A stretch of 64,000 bases of DNA, taken from assembly GCA_013003715.1 (NCBI GenBank), contig JABDIN010000029.1:62001-126000 (forward strand), in the 5' to 3' direction. A model generated the notes under the pieces. The model searched no databases. It was given only the letters and a program-made list of their open reading frames with translations, and was not told the DNA's origin. How positions within the stretch are numbered: the first letter of the stretch is position 1; each line of letters starts with the position of its first letter. This document shows, piece after piece, positions 1 to 9,761 of the stretch. A program made the translations under genes and the position numbers. This stretch comes from Desulfobacteraceae bacterium. GTDB taxonomy: Bacteria; Desulfobacterota; Desulfobacteria; Desulfobacterales; Desulfosarcinaceae.

Positions 1-1011
1 GACAATCCCCATGTCTATGTACCCAAGGTGTACCGTGCCGCCAGCACCGCGCGTGTGCTCACGTGCGAATACATCGACGGCATTAAAATTTCCAATCTGG
101 ATCGTCTCGAAGCTTCCGGTCTGGACAGAAAGACGATTACGGACCGCGGTGCGGATGTGGTGCTGAGCCAGATCTTCGACCATGGTTTTTTTCACGCGGA
201 CCCCCACCCCGGCAACGTTTTCGTTTTACCCCACAACGTGATCTGCCTGCTTGATTTCGGCATGATGGGATCGGTGGACAGAGGTTTACGGGAGGATTTT
301 GTGGAGCTTGTGGACAGCGCCGTTCACCGCGATGAGAACCGTGCGGCGCATGTGCTTATCAAGATAACGGACTGGGATACGGACCAGGAACCCGATGAAC
401 GCGTCCTATCCCGTGATGTATCGGATTTTATGGGTCTCCACCTCTACAAACCGCTGAAGGACCTTGAAATAGGCCGGTTGCTCCAGCAGCTTCTCGAACT
501 CGCGTCAAAGCACCGGCTGCGCATCCGCCCCGAGCTTTTTCTCATGCTCAAAGCCCTTTCCACCGTGGAAGGCGTGGCCCGTCAGCTATACCCCGAATTC
601 GACATGATCTCCAAGGCCGAGCCCTTTATCCGCCGGATAAAAATGGCGCGCTTCTCACCCAAGCGGGTCAGTGGAGACCTCATCCGGTTCTTTTCCCACA
701 GCATGGAGTTCGTGCAGAATTTTCCGAAAGATCTTCTGGAAATTACCCGCTCCATGAGGGACAAAAAGCTCTCAATGATACTGGAACTCAAAGACCTGGA
801 TACCATGCTGGCCACCCACGATCAGATCAGCAACCGGATCTCCTTTTCCATTATCATCGCCGCCCTGATCATCGGGTCGGCCCTCATCGTCATCTCCAAA
901 ACCCCTCCCCTTCTCTACGGAATATCCCTTATCGGGATCATCGGTTTTCTCGCGGCCGCCATTATGGGCATCTGGCTGCTCGTGGCGATCTTGCGAAAGG
1001 GCAAGTTATAG
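1..1011 (+). CDS. ubiB: UbiB/ABC1 family atypical kinase, C-terminal part
   Basis: The frame is open from base 1, so the gene starts outside the window; about 336 residues are visible. The family is the ABC1/AarF/UbiB protein-kinase-like fold, linked to quinone biosynthesis and membrane lipid homeostasis. Visible signatures are a VP-VY..ST-RVL-EYIDG block at the left edge, the FFHADPHPGN motif near bases 190-225 and the metal-binding DFGMMG motif near 255. The C-terminus has two hydrophobic segments (about bases 838-897 and 912-1000) typical of the UbiB membrane anchor. The activity is inferred from the family; the nucleotide-binding N-terminus cannot be checked here. Confidence 0.9.
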   Translation, partial: DNPHVYVPKVYRAASTARVLTCEYIDGIKISNLDRLEASGLDRKTITDRGADVVLSQIFDHGFFHADPHPGNVFVLPHNVICLLDFGMMGSVDRGLREDFVELVDSAVHRDENRAAHVLIKITDWDTDQEPDERVLSRDVSDFMGLHLYKPLKDLEIGRLLQQLLELASKHRLRIRPELFLMLKALSTVEGVARQLYPEFDMISKAEPFIRRIKMARFSPKRVSGDLIRFFSHSMEFVQNFPKDLLEITRSMRDKKLSMILELKDLDTMLATHDQISNRISFSIIIAALIIGSALIVISKTPPLLYGISLIGIIGFLAAAIMGIWLLVAILRKGKL

Positions 1012-1098
1012 GGGAGTCCATCAGTGGCCGGCATATCCAACGGGATCAGATGAGGCATGTTACGACTTGTCATGCCCCCTTCTCCGGCCGTATCATCC

Positions 1099-1590
1099 TC
1101 ACTCGGCGGATCCGACGATGGGTTGCACAAATTGCGACTCCGTATCCCATGGGAACAGAATCCAGGTGTCCTGGCTGACCTCCGTAATATAGGTGTCCAC
1201 CAGCGGACGGCCTTCGGGTTTTGCATAAATCGTTGCAAAATGGGCGTTTGGCAACATGGATTTGACTATTCGGGCGGTCTTTCCCGTGTCCACCAGATCA
1301 TCCACCAACAGGCAGTTGGCACCGTCCTCCGACACGCTTTTTAAAATCTGCCCGTCACCCTGGCTCTGCCAGTCGTAACTCGATACGCATACCGTATCCA
1401 CCAGACGGATTTCCAGTTCCCGTGCCAAAATCGCCGCCGGCACCAGGCCACCCCGGGTGATGGCCACAATCTTGTCCCATTTGCCCATCTCCACCAGCCG
1501 CCAGGAAAGTGCCTTTGAATCCCGGTGCAACTGCTCCCAGGAGATTGGAAAAGTCTTTTTATACCGCTCGGATGTATCAGGTCCCCCCAT
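1099..1590 (-). CDS. gpt: xanthine/guanine phosphoribosyltransferase
   Basis: This 163-residue protein resembles E. coli Gpt in length and motifs: an [15 protein letters not shown]-like N-terminal block (here [16 protein letters not shown]), [10 protein letters not shown], the PRPP loop [13 protein letters not shown] and the C-terminal [18 protein letters not shown]. It salvages xanthine or guanine with PRPP to the nucleotide in the cytoplasm. The frame stays open to 1737, but I chose ATG at 1588-1590 because GGAGGCAGATA lies just before it and the extra residues match nothing in the family. It points toward the ubiB gene, which it faces tail to tail with an 87-base gap. Confidence 0.92.
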   Translation of the reverse strand: MGGPDTSERYKKTFPISWEQLHRDSKALSWRLVEMGKWDKIVAITRGGLVPAAILARELEIRLVDTVCVSSYDWQSQGDGQILKSVSEDGANCLLVDDLVDTGKTARIVKSMLPNAHFATIYAKPEGRPLVDTYITEVSQDTWILFPWDTESQFVQPIVGSAE

Positions 1591-1666
1591 TATCTGCCTC
1601 CTTTTTTCCGTGGTAAATGTTCCGTATCGCTTTATACCACCTTGAACGAAAAATCCAGCAGGCAAT

Positions 1667-1812
1667 GTTATCGGTAATGTCAAATGACAAAGCTCAAATT
1701 TCAAATGAAGGTATTCTATCCATTTTACGGATCGCATTGATCATAAAGTGAACATTAAACGACAGCATTCCGCCATTTGACATTGGGATTTTGTCATTTG
1801 ACATTAACACCG
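1667..1812. repeat. composite dispersed repeat R, copy 1 (inverted relative to copy 2)
   Basis: The intergenic stretch between gpt and the aldo-keto reductase (1591-1897) has no gene. It holds two blocks rich in TCAAATG/CATTTGA: block R1 at about 1668-1720 and block R2 at about 1738-1800. The reverse complement reads R2 then R1 and matches 13768-14040 in the same order. In R1 the shared text runs from CGGTAATGTCAAATGA through GGTAT.CTATC. In R2 it includes GGAATGCTGTCGTTT and TCACTTT. Copy 1 is uninterrupted, whereas copy 2 carries about 155 extra bases between the blocks. Confidence 0.75.
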
Positions 1813-1897
1813 TACCTTGTATCAAGGCATGAGCAGAATTTTAAAATATCTGATACCATGCCGAATCCACATGCGATCACCCTGTGAGGTACTCGGG

Positions 1898-2902
1898 TTA
1901 TCGTTTGAATCGCTTGATAAATCCGTATGGGTATCGCGGTGTTTGCGGTTCACTGACGCTGCTCAACCGGTCTAGGTGGTCCTGGTCAAGGTTCCATTCG
2001 ATGGATTTGATATTGTCTTCAAATTGTTCAAAGGTGCGAACACCTATAATCGGGCAGGTGACAACGGATTGATTTAAAAGCCAATTGATGGCCACCTGGG
2101 AAGGAGTCCGGCCGGCTTCCCGGGCAATTTCAAGGAAGGTATCCAACACTTGCCAGGTTTGTTCTGTGTTGTAATTGCTCCAGGATTCGCTCCACCCTTC
2201 TTTTTCGGCTTCATTTACACGGCTGTTTTTGGGCGGTTTCGACATACCGCGGTGAAATTTTCCCGTCAGCCAGCCACCGCCCAACGGACTCCAGCAGAGC
2301 AGCCCTAAATCTTCATTTTCACATACCGGAATCAGTTCCCATTCCAGCAAACGGTCCAGAAGATTGTACATCGCTTGCAGGCATATAAATTTTTCCACCC
2401 CAAGCTGTCCGCTCAGATCGACGGCTTTCTGGAGCTGCCACGCCAGGAAGTTACTTGCCCCGATATATCGGACCTTGCCACTTGCCACCAGACGATCCAG
2501 GGTGGCCAGCGTCTCTTCCAGTGGAGTGCCGTCATCCCAGCAATGCACCTGATAGACATCGATGTGATCGGTCTTCAGCCTACGCAAACTATTTTCAACG
2601 GCCGTCAGTATATGTTTCCGGTTGAGCCCGGCGCCGTTAACATGATCATCGGTTTCAAAACGGACTTTTGTGGCAATGACCATTTTATCCCTTGACCGGT
2701 CTTTCATCCAACGGCCGATGATGGATTCGGATTCGCCATCCGCGTAAATATCGGCCGTATCGATGAAATTGCCACCGATATCGACAAATTTATCCAAAAG
2801 CCGTCGGCTTTCCGCTTCCGGTGTCCCCCATCCGAAAGTCATAGTACCCAGACAGAGTCTGCCCACCTTCAGTCCTGAATTACCAAGATTTCGATATTCC
2901 AT
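1898..2902 (-). CDS. aldo/keto reductase
   Basis: This 334-residue protein of the AKR superfamily is an NAD(P)H-dependent carbonyl reductase with a TIM barrel. The catalytic tetrad is visible: Asp and Tyr in [12 protein letters not shown], Lys in ATKVRF and His in [10 protein letters not shown]. The coenzyme end shows the usual [10 protein letters not shown] and [14 protein letters not shown] motifs. The frame extends to 3052, but the ATG at 2900-2902 is preceded by CAGGAG eight bases away and begins with the family's MEYRNLG-SGL-V. The physiological substrate cannot be read from sequence. It has its own candidate promoter and is separated from the operon upstream. Confidence 0.88.
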   Translation of the reverse strand: MEYRNLGNSGLKVGRLCLGTMTFGWGTPEAESRRLLDKFVDIGGNFIDTADIYADGESESIIGRWMKDRSRDKMVIATKVRFETDDHVNGAGLNRKHILTAVENSLRRLKTDHIDVYQVHCWDDGTPLEETLATLDRLVASGKVRYIGASNFLAWQLQKAVDLSGQLGVEKFICLQAMYNLLDRLLEWELIPVCENEDLGLLCWSPLGGGWLTGKFHRGMSKPPKNSRVNEAEKEGWSESWSNYNTEQTWQVLDTFLEIAREAGRTPSQVAINWLLNQSVVTCPIIGVRTFEQFEDNIKSIEWNLDQDHLDRLSSVSEPQTPRYPYGFIKRFKR

Positions 2903-3071
2903 ACCGTATGCTCCTGTTGATCGTCTGTATTTTTTTTGTATTTTTATAAATAGATATAGAATTGGTCCGGCTCTTGATATTGCCGCAGACCATAAACAAA
3001 TAATACAACATATAGGATATGCTGATCTAAATGGCAAAACTATAAATTGCATTTTAATACAAATTTATGCA

Positions 3072-3100
3072 TTTATATACAACTGGCCTAGTGATGTAAA
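3072..3100 (-). promoter_or_regulatory. candidate sigma70-type promoter of the aldo/keto reductase
   Basis: On the minus strand TTTACA (3095-3100) and TATAAA (3072-3077) are separated by 17 bases. It lies in an AT-rich 204-base gap, giving a leader of roughly 165 bases before the ATG at 2902. It is a pattern match only. Confidence 0.5.
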
Positions 3101-3106
3101 GAATTT

Positions 3107-4720
3107 TCAGATGGTAATTTTTCTGAGGGCGGGATAGGGGGCTTTCTGAAATACAATTTCCCCGTTGACGATGGTCAGGTCCACCTCTATGTCATGCCAG
3201 CCTGCCGCTGGTACTTGAAAAAGGTTCTGATGAAAGACCGTCAGGTCTGCAAGTTTTCCCGGTTCAATGGTGCCCAGATCATTTTCCCTGTTCGATGTCC
3301 AGGCCGGTTGCAGGGTGCACGCGGAAATACATTCCGGCAAAGTCAGGCTGCCATGGGTCACCCAGTCATCGCTTTTCCGGCTTGAAACTGCGGATCGTTG
3401 AAGTTCGGCCTGAATGCCCAATAAGGGATTGATCGGTTCCACGGGGGCGTCGGAACCGAATTGAATGCGAATGCCATCGTCGAGGAGCGTCTTCCAGGCA
3501 TAGGCATACCGGCATCGTTGCCGTCCCCATTTCAGGGTCGCCACCTCTTTGTCCGACAATAAAAAAACCGGTTGCACCGATGCGGTGATCTCAAGCTTTC
3601 TGAACAACTCAAGGTCATCGGGACGGAACAGCTGAACATGTTCGATACGGTCCCGGTGGGGTCCGGGATATTTGGACCGTGCATTTCCGATGGCCTGCAA
3701 ACAATTGGTTACCGCCCTGTCTCCGATGGCATGTATGGCCACATTGCAATTCCGGCCATAGGCATATTCGATCTTTTCCTGGAGCTGGCTCAGGGACAAA
3801 AAGGGTATCCCGCAATTGTCGGGCTCCCCTTCATAGGGGGCGTGGAGGTAGGCCGTCCCGGACCCCAGGGATCCGTCGGCATATAATTTCACATGGTTGA
3901 ACCATAAATGATCCCGTGGGAAATCCGGATGAATGTCCCCGGCATCCGCCGCTTCAACATCTTCGGGATGCAAGAGATGGTACACCCTTATTTTAAGGTG
4001 TCCGTCCGTTTCCATTTGTGACAGCACCTGCCACTCCGGCAATCCCTCACAGGTGTGGACAGCGGTAATTCCCAGTGACAAGGCTTCTTTTTGTGCGGCC
4101 AGAGCGGCTTTACGCATATTTTCCGGTTTCATGCAGGGCAGGCAACTGGTGATCATCTCGAAAGATTCACGAATGATACCGGTGGGTTCATTGGTAGCTG
4201 GATCTTTCTCGATATATCCGCCAGGCGGATCCGGGGTATCTGCGGTAATGCCGGCAATGGAGAGCGCCAGGGAGTTTACCCATATGCTGTGGCCGCATAC
4301 CCGGGTCATCATTATTGGATGATCCGGTGTCAGGGCATCCAGATCCTTGGCGGTGGGTTCTCTGCCTTCCGGCCATCGATGCTGATCCCACCCCCGGCCG
4401 ACAATCCAGTCTCCGGGTGCGGTCGCTTTTACGGTCTGGCTGATTTTCTCCTGGCACGAACCCAGGGATACAGTGCCTCGCAGATCCACCCGTTGCAATA
4501 ACACCCCCTGGTTTACGAAATGACAATGGCCGTCAACCAGCCCCGGTGTGATCAATCTGCCCGGAAGCGACAAGAACCGGGTCCGGCTATCCATCAGCTG
4601 CTCGATATCGGCCGTGTTGCCCACAGCCGCAATTCTATTGTCTTCGATTAAAAGGGCTTCAGCCCAGAGGGAGTGTTGACTCCCTGTATAAATAGTCGCG
4701 GAAAAAAGAGCCAGTTTCAT
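3107..4720 (-). CDS. amidohydrolase family 3 (YtcJ-like) metal-dependent hydrolase
   Basis: This 537-residue protein has the YtcJ/amidohydrolase-3 architecture. It has an N-terminal beta-sandwich strand set, the metal motif PGLVDGHCHF (about residues 58-67), KLYADGSLGSGTAYL, the HAIGDRA histidine motif, EHVQLF, the metal-binding aspartate in FGSDAPVEPINPL and a C-terminal DLGTIEPGKLADLTVF sandwich. Such enzymes hydrolyse amide or related bonds, but substrates are mostly unknown. It is the last gene of a leftward operon whose upstream gene stops nine bases before its ATG, so translation is probably coupled. Context with a peptide transporter and an M20 hydrolase suggests action on an imported amide or N-acyl compound (inference). 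Confidence 0.85.
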   Translation of the reverse strand: MKLALFSATIYTGSQHSLWAEALLIEDNRIAAVGNTADIEQLMDSRTRFLSLPGRLITPGLVDGHCHFVNQGVLLQRVDLRGTVSLGSCQEKISQTVKATAPGDWIVGRGWDQHRWPEGREPTAKDLDALTPDHPIMMTRVCGHSIWVNSLALSIAGITADTPDPPGGYIEKDPATNEPTGIIRESFEMITSCLPCMKPENMRKAALAAQKEALSLGITAVHTCEGLPEWQVLSQMETDGHLKIRVYHLLHPEDVEAADAGDIHPDFPRDHLWFNHVKLYADGSLGSGTAYLHAPYEGEPDNCGIPFLSLSQLQEKIEYAYGRNCNVAIHAIGDRAVTNCLQAIGNARSKYPGPHRDRIEHVQLFRPDDLELFRKLEITASVQPVFLLSDKEVATLKWGRQRCRYAYAWKTLLDDGIRIQFGSDAPVEPINPLLGIQAELQRSAVSSRKSDDWVTHGSLTLPECISACTLQPAWTSNRENDLGTIEPGKLADLTVFHQNLFQVPAAGWHDIEVDLTIVNGEIVFQKAPYPALRKITI

Positions 4721-4729
4721 TGTCGCGTC

Positions 4730-5557
4730 TCATTTAAACCGATATGCCTTTGCCGGATACCCAAGATCGGACATCTCCCAGACAATCTGTTTTTGCGGAT
4801 TCACCTCGATCACCCGGAAATTGCCGCCATCGGCAATCAAGGTATTGTTGTTTTTTAATCGGACGGCTGAATATTGCTGTTTCAATATACGATTGTCGAT
4901 CTCCCACACGATACGGCCCGAGGCATCCAGCTCGACCACCCGGCTAAGACCGCGTATGGATACAAGGGTATTGTGGTCTGCCAGCCTCTGGCAGTATACC
5001 GGCCCCAAGGACTCCCACAACGCCGGACTTTCAGGTCCTAATCCGTCAACTTCCCAGACCGTTTCGCCGTTCATGTCAACTTCAAAGACACGACGGTTTC
5101 CGGCATCGGCGATCAGGGTATTTCCGGAGTCCAGACGCTCGGCCTTCCATGGCCATTTGAGATTTTCACAGCACCATTGCACATGCCCCCTGGAATCGAA
5201 TTGGCGGACAAAGCCGGGCAGGTCATAGTCCCATCCGGCGACCAGAATATCGCCAGTGGCCAGCAACTGAGTGCTGCAGGGGTATCCGCCAACGCTGATC
5301 CTGAGTATTCTTTGACCGTCACGGGCCACCTGCCATACTGATTTGTCCCTGATGATGTTCGCCAGGTAGGTCCCATCTTCCAGCGGGATGGCATCGTAGG
5401 GCATTTTGAGCACGGTTGTCTCCCACACCGTACGACCCGCAGCGTCAAGGTGCAGAATTCTACCGGGCGGATTCTCATCATCACCGTTGATTCTGCCGGG
5501 CATTTCATCCACGATCAATGTGGTACCGGCCAGTTGTTGGTTTATATTCAAGGCCAT
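4730..5557 (-). CDS. beta-propeller protein (arylsulfotransferase/NHL-like repeats)
   Basis: This 275-residue protein is built from repeats of the form NTLIADGGN-RV-EV...G-IVWE, seen at least four times (for example around residues 145-170, 195-220 and 235-265). This is the blade pattern of arylsulfotransferase-like and NHL/PQQ-like propellers. No signal peptide is visible, so it looks cytoplasmic. No catalytic histidine motif of arylsulfate sulfotransferases was recognised, so the enzymatic role is open. It lies between an M20 hydrolase and a YtcJ-type hydrolase in the same operon and may be a sensor, scaffold or non-hydrolytic partner for their substrate (inference). Confidence 0.7.
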   Translation of the reverse strand: MALNINQQLAGTTLIVDEMPGRINGDDENPPGRILHLDAAGRTVWETTVLKMPYDAIPLEDGTYLANIIRDKSVWQVARDGQRILRISVGGYPCSTQLLATGDILVAGWDYDLPGFVRQFDSRGHVQWCCENLKWPWKAERLDSGNTLIADAGNRRVFEVDMNGETVWEVDGLGPESPALWESLGPVYCQRLADHNTLVSIRGLSRVVELDASGRIVWEIDNRILKQQYSAVRLKNNNTLIADGGNFRVIEVNPQKQIVWEMSDLGYPAKAYRFK

Positions 5558-5588
5558 CGTGTTCAGCTTTTCTTTTTTTGGTCACGGA

Positions 5589-6809
5589 TTACGGGTAATT
5601 GAACGCGATATTCCCGAAGGTCCGCACACCGTGCATAAGTGCCGTTTCATCAATATCAAAGTCAGGGCTGTGCAGGAACGGAACAGAGGCGGTATCCACA
5701 TCCCCAGGTGTTACGCCAAGGAATATCATGGCACCCGGCACTTCTGTGAGCATAGAGGAGAAATCCTCGGATCCCAGCAGGGGCGGATAATCCGTCAGCA
5801 GATCCGGTTCATCCATACAGGCTGACAGAATTCCGGTGATATTCGATATGACCCCGGCATCATTAATCGTCTCGTCGTACCCATAGTGGTAATCCAGATC
5901 CACACGGCATCGGGGATGGATGGATTTTACACTGGCATCACAAATAGCGGGAAACTCATTTTTAATCAACTCACGAACCCCGGCGTCCAGTGTTCTGACG
6001 GTCCCCCCGAATTCCACGGCGGCCGGCATGATCGTTTTGGTCTCCCTGCTCCCGGCCGAAAGATAACAAACTGAAACCACCGCCGATGCCAGGGGATCGA
6101 TTCTCCGGGATACGATGGCCTGAAGGTTTTCAATTGTCCGGCAGAGGGCAAGCACCTGGTCGGTGGATGTGTGGGGCGAAGCACCATGGCCGCCCACACC
6201 TGTAATTTTACCCATAAACACATCCACGGCTGCCATGATACTTCCTGACCGATAACCAATCCGCCCCGTGTGCAACGCCGGATGGCAGTGCAGGGCAAAC
6301 ACCTGATCCACCTCCTCCAGATATCCTTTTTTCACCATCCGGATGGCGCCGTAATACCCTTCCTCACCGGGCTGGAACAGCAATCGTATGCGCCCTTTTA
6401 GTCGATCCCGGTTTGCGTGGGCAAGCCTTCCCAGACCCATCAAAATCGCCGTATGGGCATCATGGCCACAGGCATGCATGTAGTTCTCGATCGTCGATCG
6501 GAATCCCAGACGATTGGGCGTATGCAACGGATCTTTTGTTTCCGAAAGTTCAAGGGCATCCGTATCCGCCCGGAATCCCAGGGTTGGTCCGGGTTGATGG
6601 CCCACAATATCCACCACAAGCCCTACATGGTCCCCGCCATATGTCAGTTGTACATCCATCCCTTCGAATTGCTGGACCAGATACGCAACGGTCAGGGGTT
6701 GATCCGCACCGGCTTCAGGATAAGCGTGAATATGCCGGCGCACGTCCACCAGATAAGGCAGCAGTTTCCGAGCCTCTTTTGTCAAATCAATCTGTATTGT
6801 CTTCTTCAT
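5589..6809 (-). CDS. M20 family amidohydrolase (IAA-amino acid hydrolase/hippurate hydrolase-like)
   Basis: This 406-residue M20D peptidase-fold protein is a zinc or manganese-dependent amidohydrolase that releases an acyl group from an amino acid. Motifs are the metal site MHACGHDAHTAILMG, QPGEEGYYGAIRM with the catalytic Glu pair, ALHCHP, the dimerisation-domain VGGHGASPHTSTDQV and the C-terminal PLLGSEDFS. An in-frame ATG at 6848 would overlap dppF by four bases, but the ATG at 6809 has GGGAGA immediately upstream and begins MKKTIQIDL; I prefer it. Cotranscription with dppABCDF suggests that it cleaves an imported N-acyl amino acid or dipeptide (inference). Confidence 0.88.
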   Translation of the reverse strand: MKKTIQIDLTKEARKLLPYLVDVRRHIHAYPEAGADQPLTVAYLVQQFEGMDVQLTYGGDHVGLVVDIVGHQPGPTLGFRADTDALELSETKDPLHTPNRLGFRSTIENYMHACGHDAHTAILMGLGRLAHANRDRLKGRIRLLFQPGEEGYYGAIRMVKKGYLEEVDQVFALHCHPALHTGRIGYRSGSIMAAVDVFMGKITGVGGHGASPHTSTDQVLALCRTIENLQAIVSRRIDPLASAVVSVCYLSAGSRETKTIMPAAVEFGGTVRTLDAGVRELIKNEFPAICDASVKSIHPRCRVDLDYHYGYDETINDAGVISNITGILSACMDEPDLLTDYPPLLGSEDFSSMLTEVPGAMIFLGVTPGDVDTASVPFLHSPDFDIDETALMHGVRTFGNIAFNYP

Positions 6810-6844
6810 TGGTTCTCCCGGATGGAATACCGAATCACCGCCCG

Positions 6845-7819
6845 TCATGCATAGTGACAGGCCACGTAATGCTCTTTCCCCAAGCTCCTGAGTTCCGGCG
6901 GTTTGATATCGCAGTCAATGCTGCATTCCGGGCACCTTGGATGGAATCCGCACCCGGTGGGCGGGTGCCGGGGACTGGGGACATCCCCTTTAAGGATAAT
7001 CGGGTGTCGTCCGGCTCGCGGGTCAGCTATCGGCACTGCCGATAATAAGGCCCGGGTGTAGGGATGTTGCGGACGATGGTATATCTGTGCCACCGGGGCT
7101 GTCTCGATTATTTTTCCAAGGTACATGACGGCGATACGATTGGATATGTGCTCCACAACAGCCAGATCATGGGCAATGATAATGTATGAGAGGTTAAACT
7201 CCTCCTGAAGATCCACCATCAGATTGATGATCTGGGCCTGAATGGATACGTCCAGGGCGGATACGGGTTCGTCTCCGATGATGATCTGCGGGTCGAGGGA
7301 TAATGCCCGGGCAATGCCGATGCGCTGGCGCTGGCCACCGGAAAATTCATGGGGGTATTTTTTCCCTTGCTCCGGTGTGAGGCCCACTTTTTTGAGAATA
7401 AATTCGATGCGATCCTGTCTTTCGCTGCCGGGATACAAGCCATGAATTTTCATGGGGTCGTGAAGTATCTTGTTGAGGGTCATGCGCGGGTTCAAGGAAG
7501 AATAGGGATCCTGAAAAATGATCTGGAGCTCTTTTCTGATCCGCATTTGATCCGGAACCGGTAATCCGGCGATCTCGGATATATCGTTGCCCTTGAACCT
7601 TATTTTTCCTGACGTCGCCCGGACGAGATTAAGGATCGCCAGTCCGGTGGTCGTTTTCCCGCAACCGCTTTCGCCGACCACCCCAAGTGTCTCGCCTTTA
7701 TTGAGTTGAAAAGAAACACCGTCAACCGCGTACACAAAGGTTTGAGCCCGCTGAAACAGACCCTTGCGGACGGGGAAATGAACCTTCAGATCTTCTACTT
7801 CAAGCAGTGCATTGGTCAT
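6845..7819 (-). CDS. dppF: oligopeptide/dipeptide ABC transporter ATPase, DppF/OppF type
   Basis: This 324-residue ATPase has Walker A GESGCGKTT, Q-loop IIFQDPYSSLNPR, signature SGGQRQRIGIAR, Walker B IIGDEPVSALD and an H-loop in IIAHDLAVV. The C-terminal peptide-transporter extension with clustered cysteines (CGFHPRCPECSIDC), which binds a 4Fe-4S cluster in some OppD/DppD proteins, is present. It pairs with DppD to power uptake of peptides or similar solutes across the inner membrane. It is the fifth gene of the operon, with 76 bases to dppD. Confidence 0.93.
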   Translation of the reverse strand: MTNALLEVEDLKVHFPVRKGLFQRAQTFVYAVDGVSFQLNKGETLGVVGESGCGKTTTGLAILNLVRATSGKIRFKGNDISEIAGLPVPDQMRIRKELQIIFQDPYSSLNPRMTLNKILHDPMKIHGLYPGSERQDRIEFILKKVGLTPEQGKKYPHEFSGGQRQRIGIARALSLDPQIIIGDEPVSALDVSIQAQIINLMVDLQEEFNLSYIIIAHDLAVVEHISNRIAVMYLGKIIETAPVAQIYHRPQHPYTRALLSAVPIADPRAGRHPIILKGDVPSPRHPPTGCGFHPRCPECSIDCDIKPPELRSLGKEHYVACHYA

Positions 7820-7895
7820 TATGGCGTCGCTTCTTTACTGTTTTGCTATCAATGTTGTATTCCACCGAAGCATCTGTGAAATACCCGATTGTTGA

Positions 7896-8903
7896 TTACA
7901 GACCGGCATGCCGGATACAGCGCACACGGTGACCGACGGCCGGTTCCTCAAGGGCGATCTCGCCTTGACGGCATATCGGATCGGCATGCGGGCACCTGGG
8001 ATAAAAATGGCAGCCGGCCGGCAGATCGGCCAGACTGGGTACGATCCCCTTGATTTCCTGCAGCCGCTTGCGACCGTGGGTGGATGCATCCCCTAATTTG
8101 GGGATGGATTTCAATAGTGACCGGGTATAGGGGTGTCTCGGTTCCTCGAATATGGAGATCACATCGGCTTCCTCCACCACCTGGCCCGCATACATGACAA
8201 TCACCCGCCGGGCGATCTCCGCAATCACACCCAGATCGTGGGTGATCATCAATATGGCGGCCCCATAATCCTTCCGCAATTTCATCATGAGATCGACGAC
8301 CTGGGCCTGGATGGTGACATCCAGGGCCGTGGTGGGCTCATCCGCAATCAGTATTTCCGGGTCGCAGGCAAGGGCCATGGCAATCATCACCCGCTGGCGC
8401 ATACCGCCGGACATATGATGCGGAAATTCACGCGCCCGTTTACCGGGGGACGGAATCTGGACTTTCTCCAACATCTCCACCGACCGATTCCAGGCCTCCC
8501 TGCGGGTCAATCCCTGGTGACGGACAAACATTTCCGACATCTGGTTGCCGACGGAGAACAACGGGTTCAGCGATGTCATCGGCTCCTGGAAAATCATGGA
8601 GATCCGGTTGCCGCGAATATCCCGCATCCGGCTCATGGATATTTCCAGCAGATCGATTGAATCAAAAAGTATCCTGCCCTTTTCAATCCGGGCGGGAGGC
8701 GACTTCAAGAGCCGCATGATGGACAAGGCAGTGACGCTTTTCCCGGATCCGGATTCCCCGACGATGCCAAGGGTTTCACGCGTGTTCATGGCAAAGGATA
8801 CATCATTGACTGCCTTTACCACACCATCAAAGGTGTGAAAGGACGTGTGCAGGTGATCCACTTCCAGAAGCGGGCGTTTCGTTCTATTTGAGAGCTCTGT
8901 CAT
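7896..8903 (-). CDS. dppD: oligopeptide/dipeptide ABC transporter ATPase, DppD/OppD type
   Basis: This 335-residue ATPase has Walker [11 protein letters not shown]-loop [12 protein letters not shown], signature [12 protein letters not shown], Walker [12 protein letters not shown] and switch histidine MITHDLGV. The C-terminus carries the [14 protein letters not shown] cysteine motif of the family. A TTG at 8939 would extend the protein 12 residues into dppC; I chose ATG at 8901-8903, which lies seven bases after the dppC stop. It is a partner of DppF in the same transporter. Confidence 0.92.
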   Translation of the reverse strand: MTELSNRTKRPLLEVDHLHTSFHTFDGVVKAVNDVSFAMNTRETLGIVGESGSGKSVTALSIMRLLKSPPARIEKGRILFDSIDLLEISMSRMRDIRGNRISMIFQEPMTSLNPLFSVGNQMSEMFVRHQGLTRREAWNRSVEMLEKVQIPSPGKRAREFPHHMSGGMRQRVMIAMALACDPEILIADEPTTALDVTIQAQVVDLMMKLRKDYGAAILMITHDLGVIAEIARRVIVMYAGQVVEEADVISIFEEPRHPYTRSLLKSIPKLGDASTHGRKRLQEIKGIVPSLADLPAGCHFYPRCPHADPICRQGEIALEEPAVGHRVRCIRHAGL

Positions 8904-8910
8904 GTACCGG

Positions 8911-9750
8911 TTACTTTTGCTGCGTAATGTGCGGATCAAGTAGATCTCTTAACCCATCGCCAAAAAGATTCAGCCCCAATACCGTAAGAAAGATAGCCAT
9001 ACCCGGATAAATGGAAATCCATGGTGCGGTGAACAACTTTTCCCTGGCGCCGGCCAGCATACCACCCCAACTCGGGGTGGGCGGCTGGACACCCAGTCCC
9101 AGGAAAGAGAGGGCGGCTTCCAGTAAAATGGCACCGGCAACCCCAAGGGTGGATATCACCAGAATCGGTCCCATGATATTGGGCAGGATCTGATTGAACA
9201 TGATTCGAAATTTGCCGTAACCCAAAGCACGGGCAGCCATCACGTAATTGAGGCGTTTTGCAGACAATACCTGTGAACGGGTTAACCGGCAGGTGTATGA
9301 CCAGTTGGTCACCCCCAGCGCGATAAATACATTGATCAGTCCGGGCCCCATCAAGGCCATCACGGCAAGGGCGAAAACCAGGGTGGGAATGGACAGCAGG
9401 ATATTGGTGATGCTCATGATCAGATCATCGATCCATTTCCCAAAATAACCCGCCATAAGCCCCATGAAGATACCGATCACGCTGTTCATGAATTGGGTGA
9501 ACAGCCCCACACTTAACGATATGCGTGAACCATAGATCACCCGCGAAAGAATGTCCCGTCCCTGGATGTCCGTACCGAACCAGAACTGCTCGCACGGCGG
9601 TTCTTCGGAGTAAAGGATATTGGCATCCTCGGTTGGATGATAAGGGGCCAGCAGCGGTGCGAAAACAGCCATGCCGGCCACAAACATGACGAGTGCCGAG
9701 CCGATCAGCAGATTTGTTCTTCTTTTGATATTTTTCCAGGAGAATGACAA
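8911..9750 (-). CDS. dppC: oligopeptide/dipeptide ABC transporter permease, DppC type
   Basis: This 279-residue inner-membrane permease has an N-terminal membrane anchor (about residues 13-33), the periplasmic FGTDIQGRDILSRVIYGSRIS motif region and the cytoplasmic EAA coupling loop (AARALGYGKFRIMFNQILPN). The C-terminal SFLGLGVQPPTPSWG is diagnostic for DppC/OppC. It forms the translocation pore with DppB. The spacing to dppB is about 11 bases and to dppD about 7 bases, consistent with one transcript. Confidence 0.94.
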   Translation of the reverse strand: MSFSWKNIKRRTNLLIGSALVMFVAGMAVFAPLLAPYHPTEDANILYSEEPPCEQFWFGTDIQGRDILSRVIYGSRISLSVGLFTQFMNSVIGIFMGLMAGYFGKWIDDLIMSITNILLSIPTLVFALAVMALMGPGLINVFIALGVTNWSYTCRLTRSQVLSAKRLNYVMAARALGYGKFRIMFNQILPNIMGPILVISTLGVAGAILLEAALSFLGLGVQPPTPSWGGMLAGAREKLFTAPWISIYPGMAIFLTVLGLNLFGDGLRDLLDPHITQQK

Positions 9751-9761
9751 GTTGCGCTTCC

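Noticed and set aside
1099-1737. Longer N-terminus of the phosphoribosyltransferase
   Set aside because: The extra 49 residues come from repeat R and match nothing; the ATG at 1590 has a proper ribosome-binding site.
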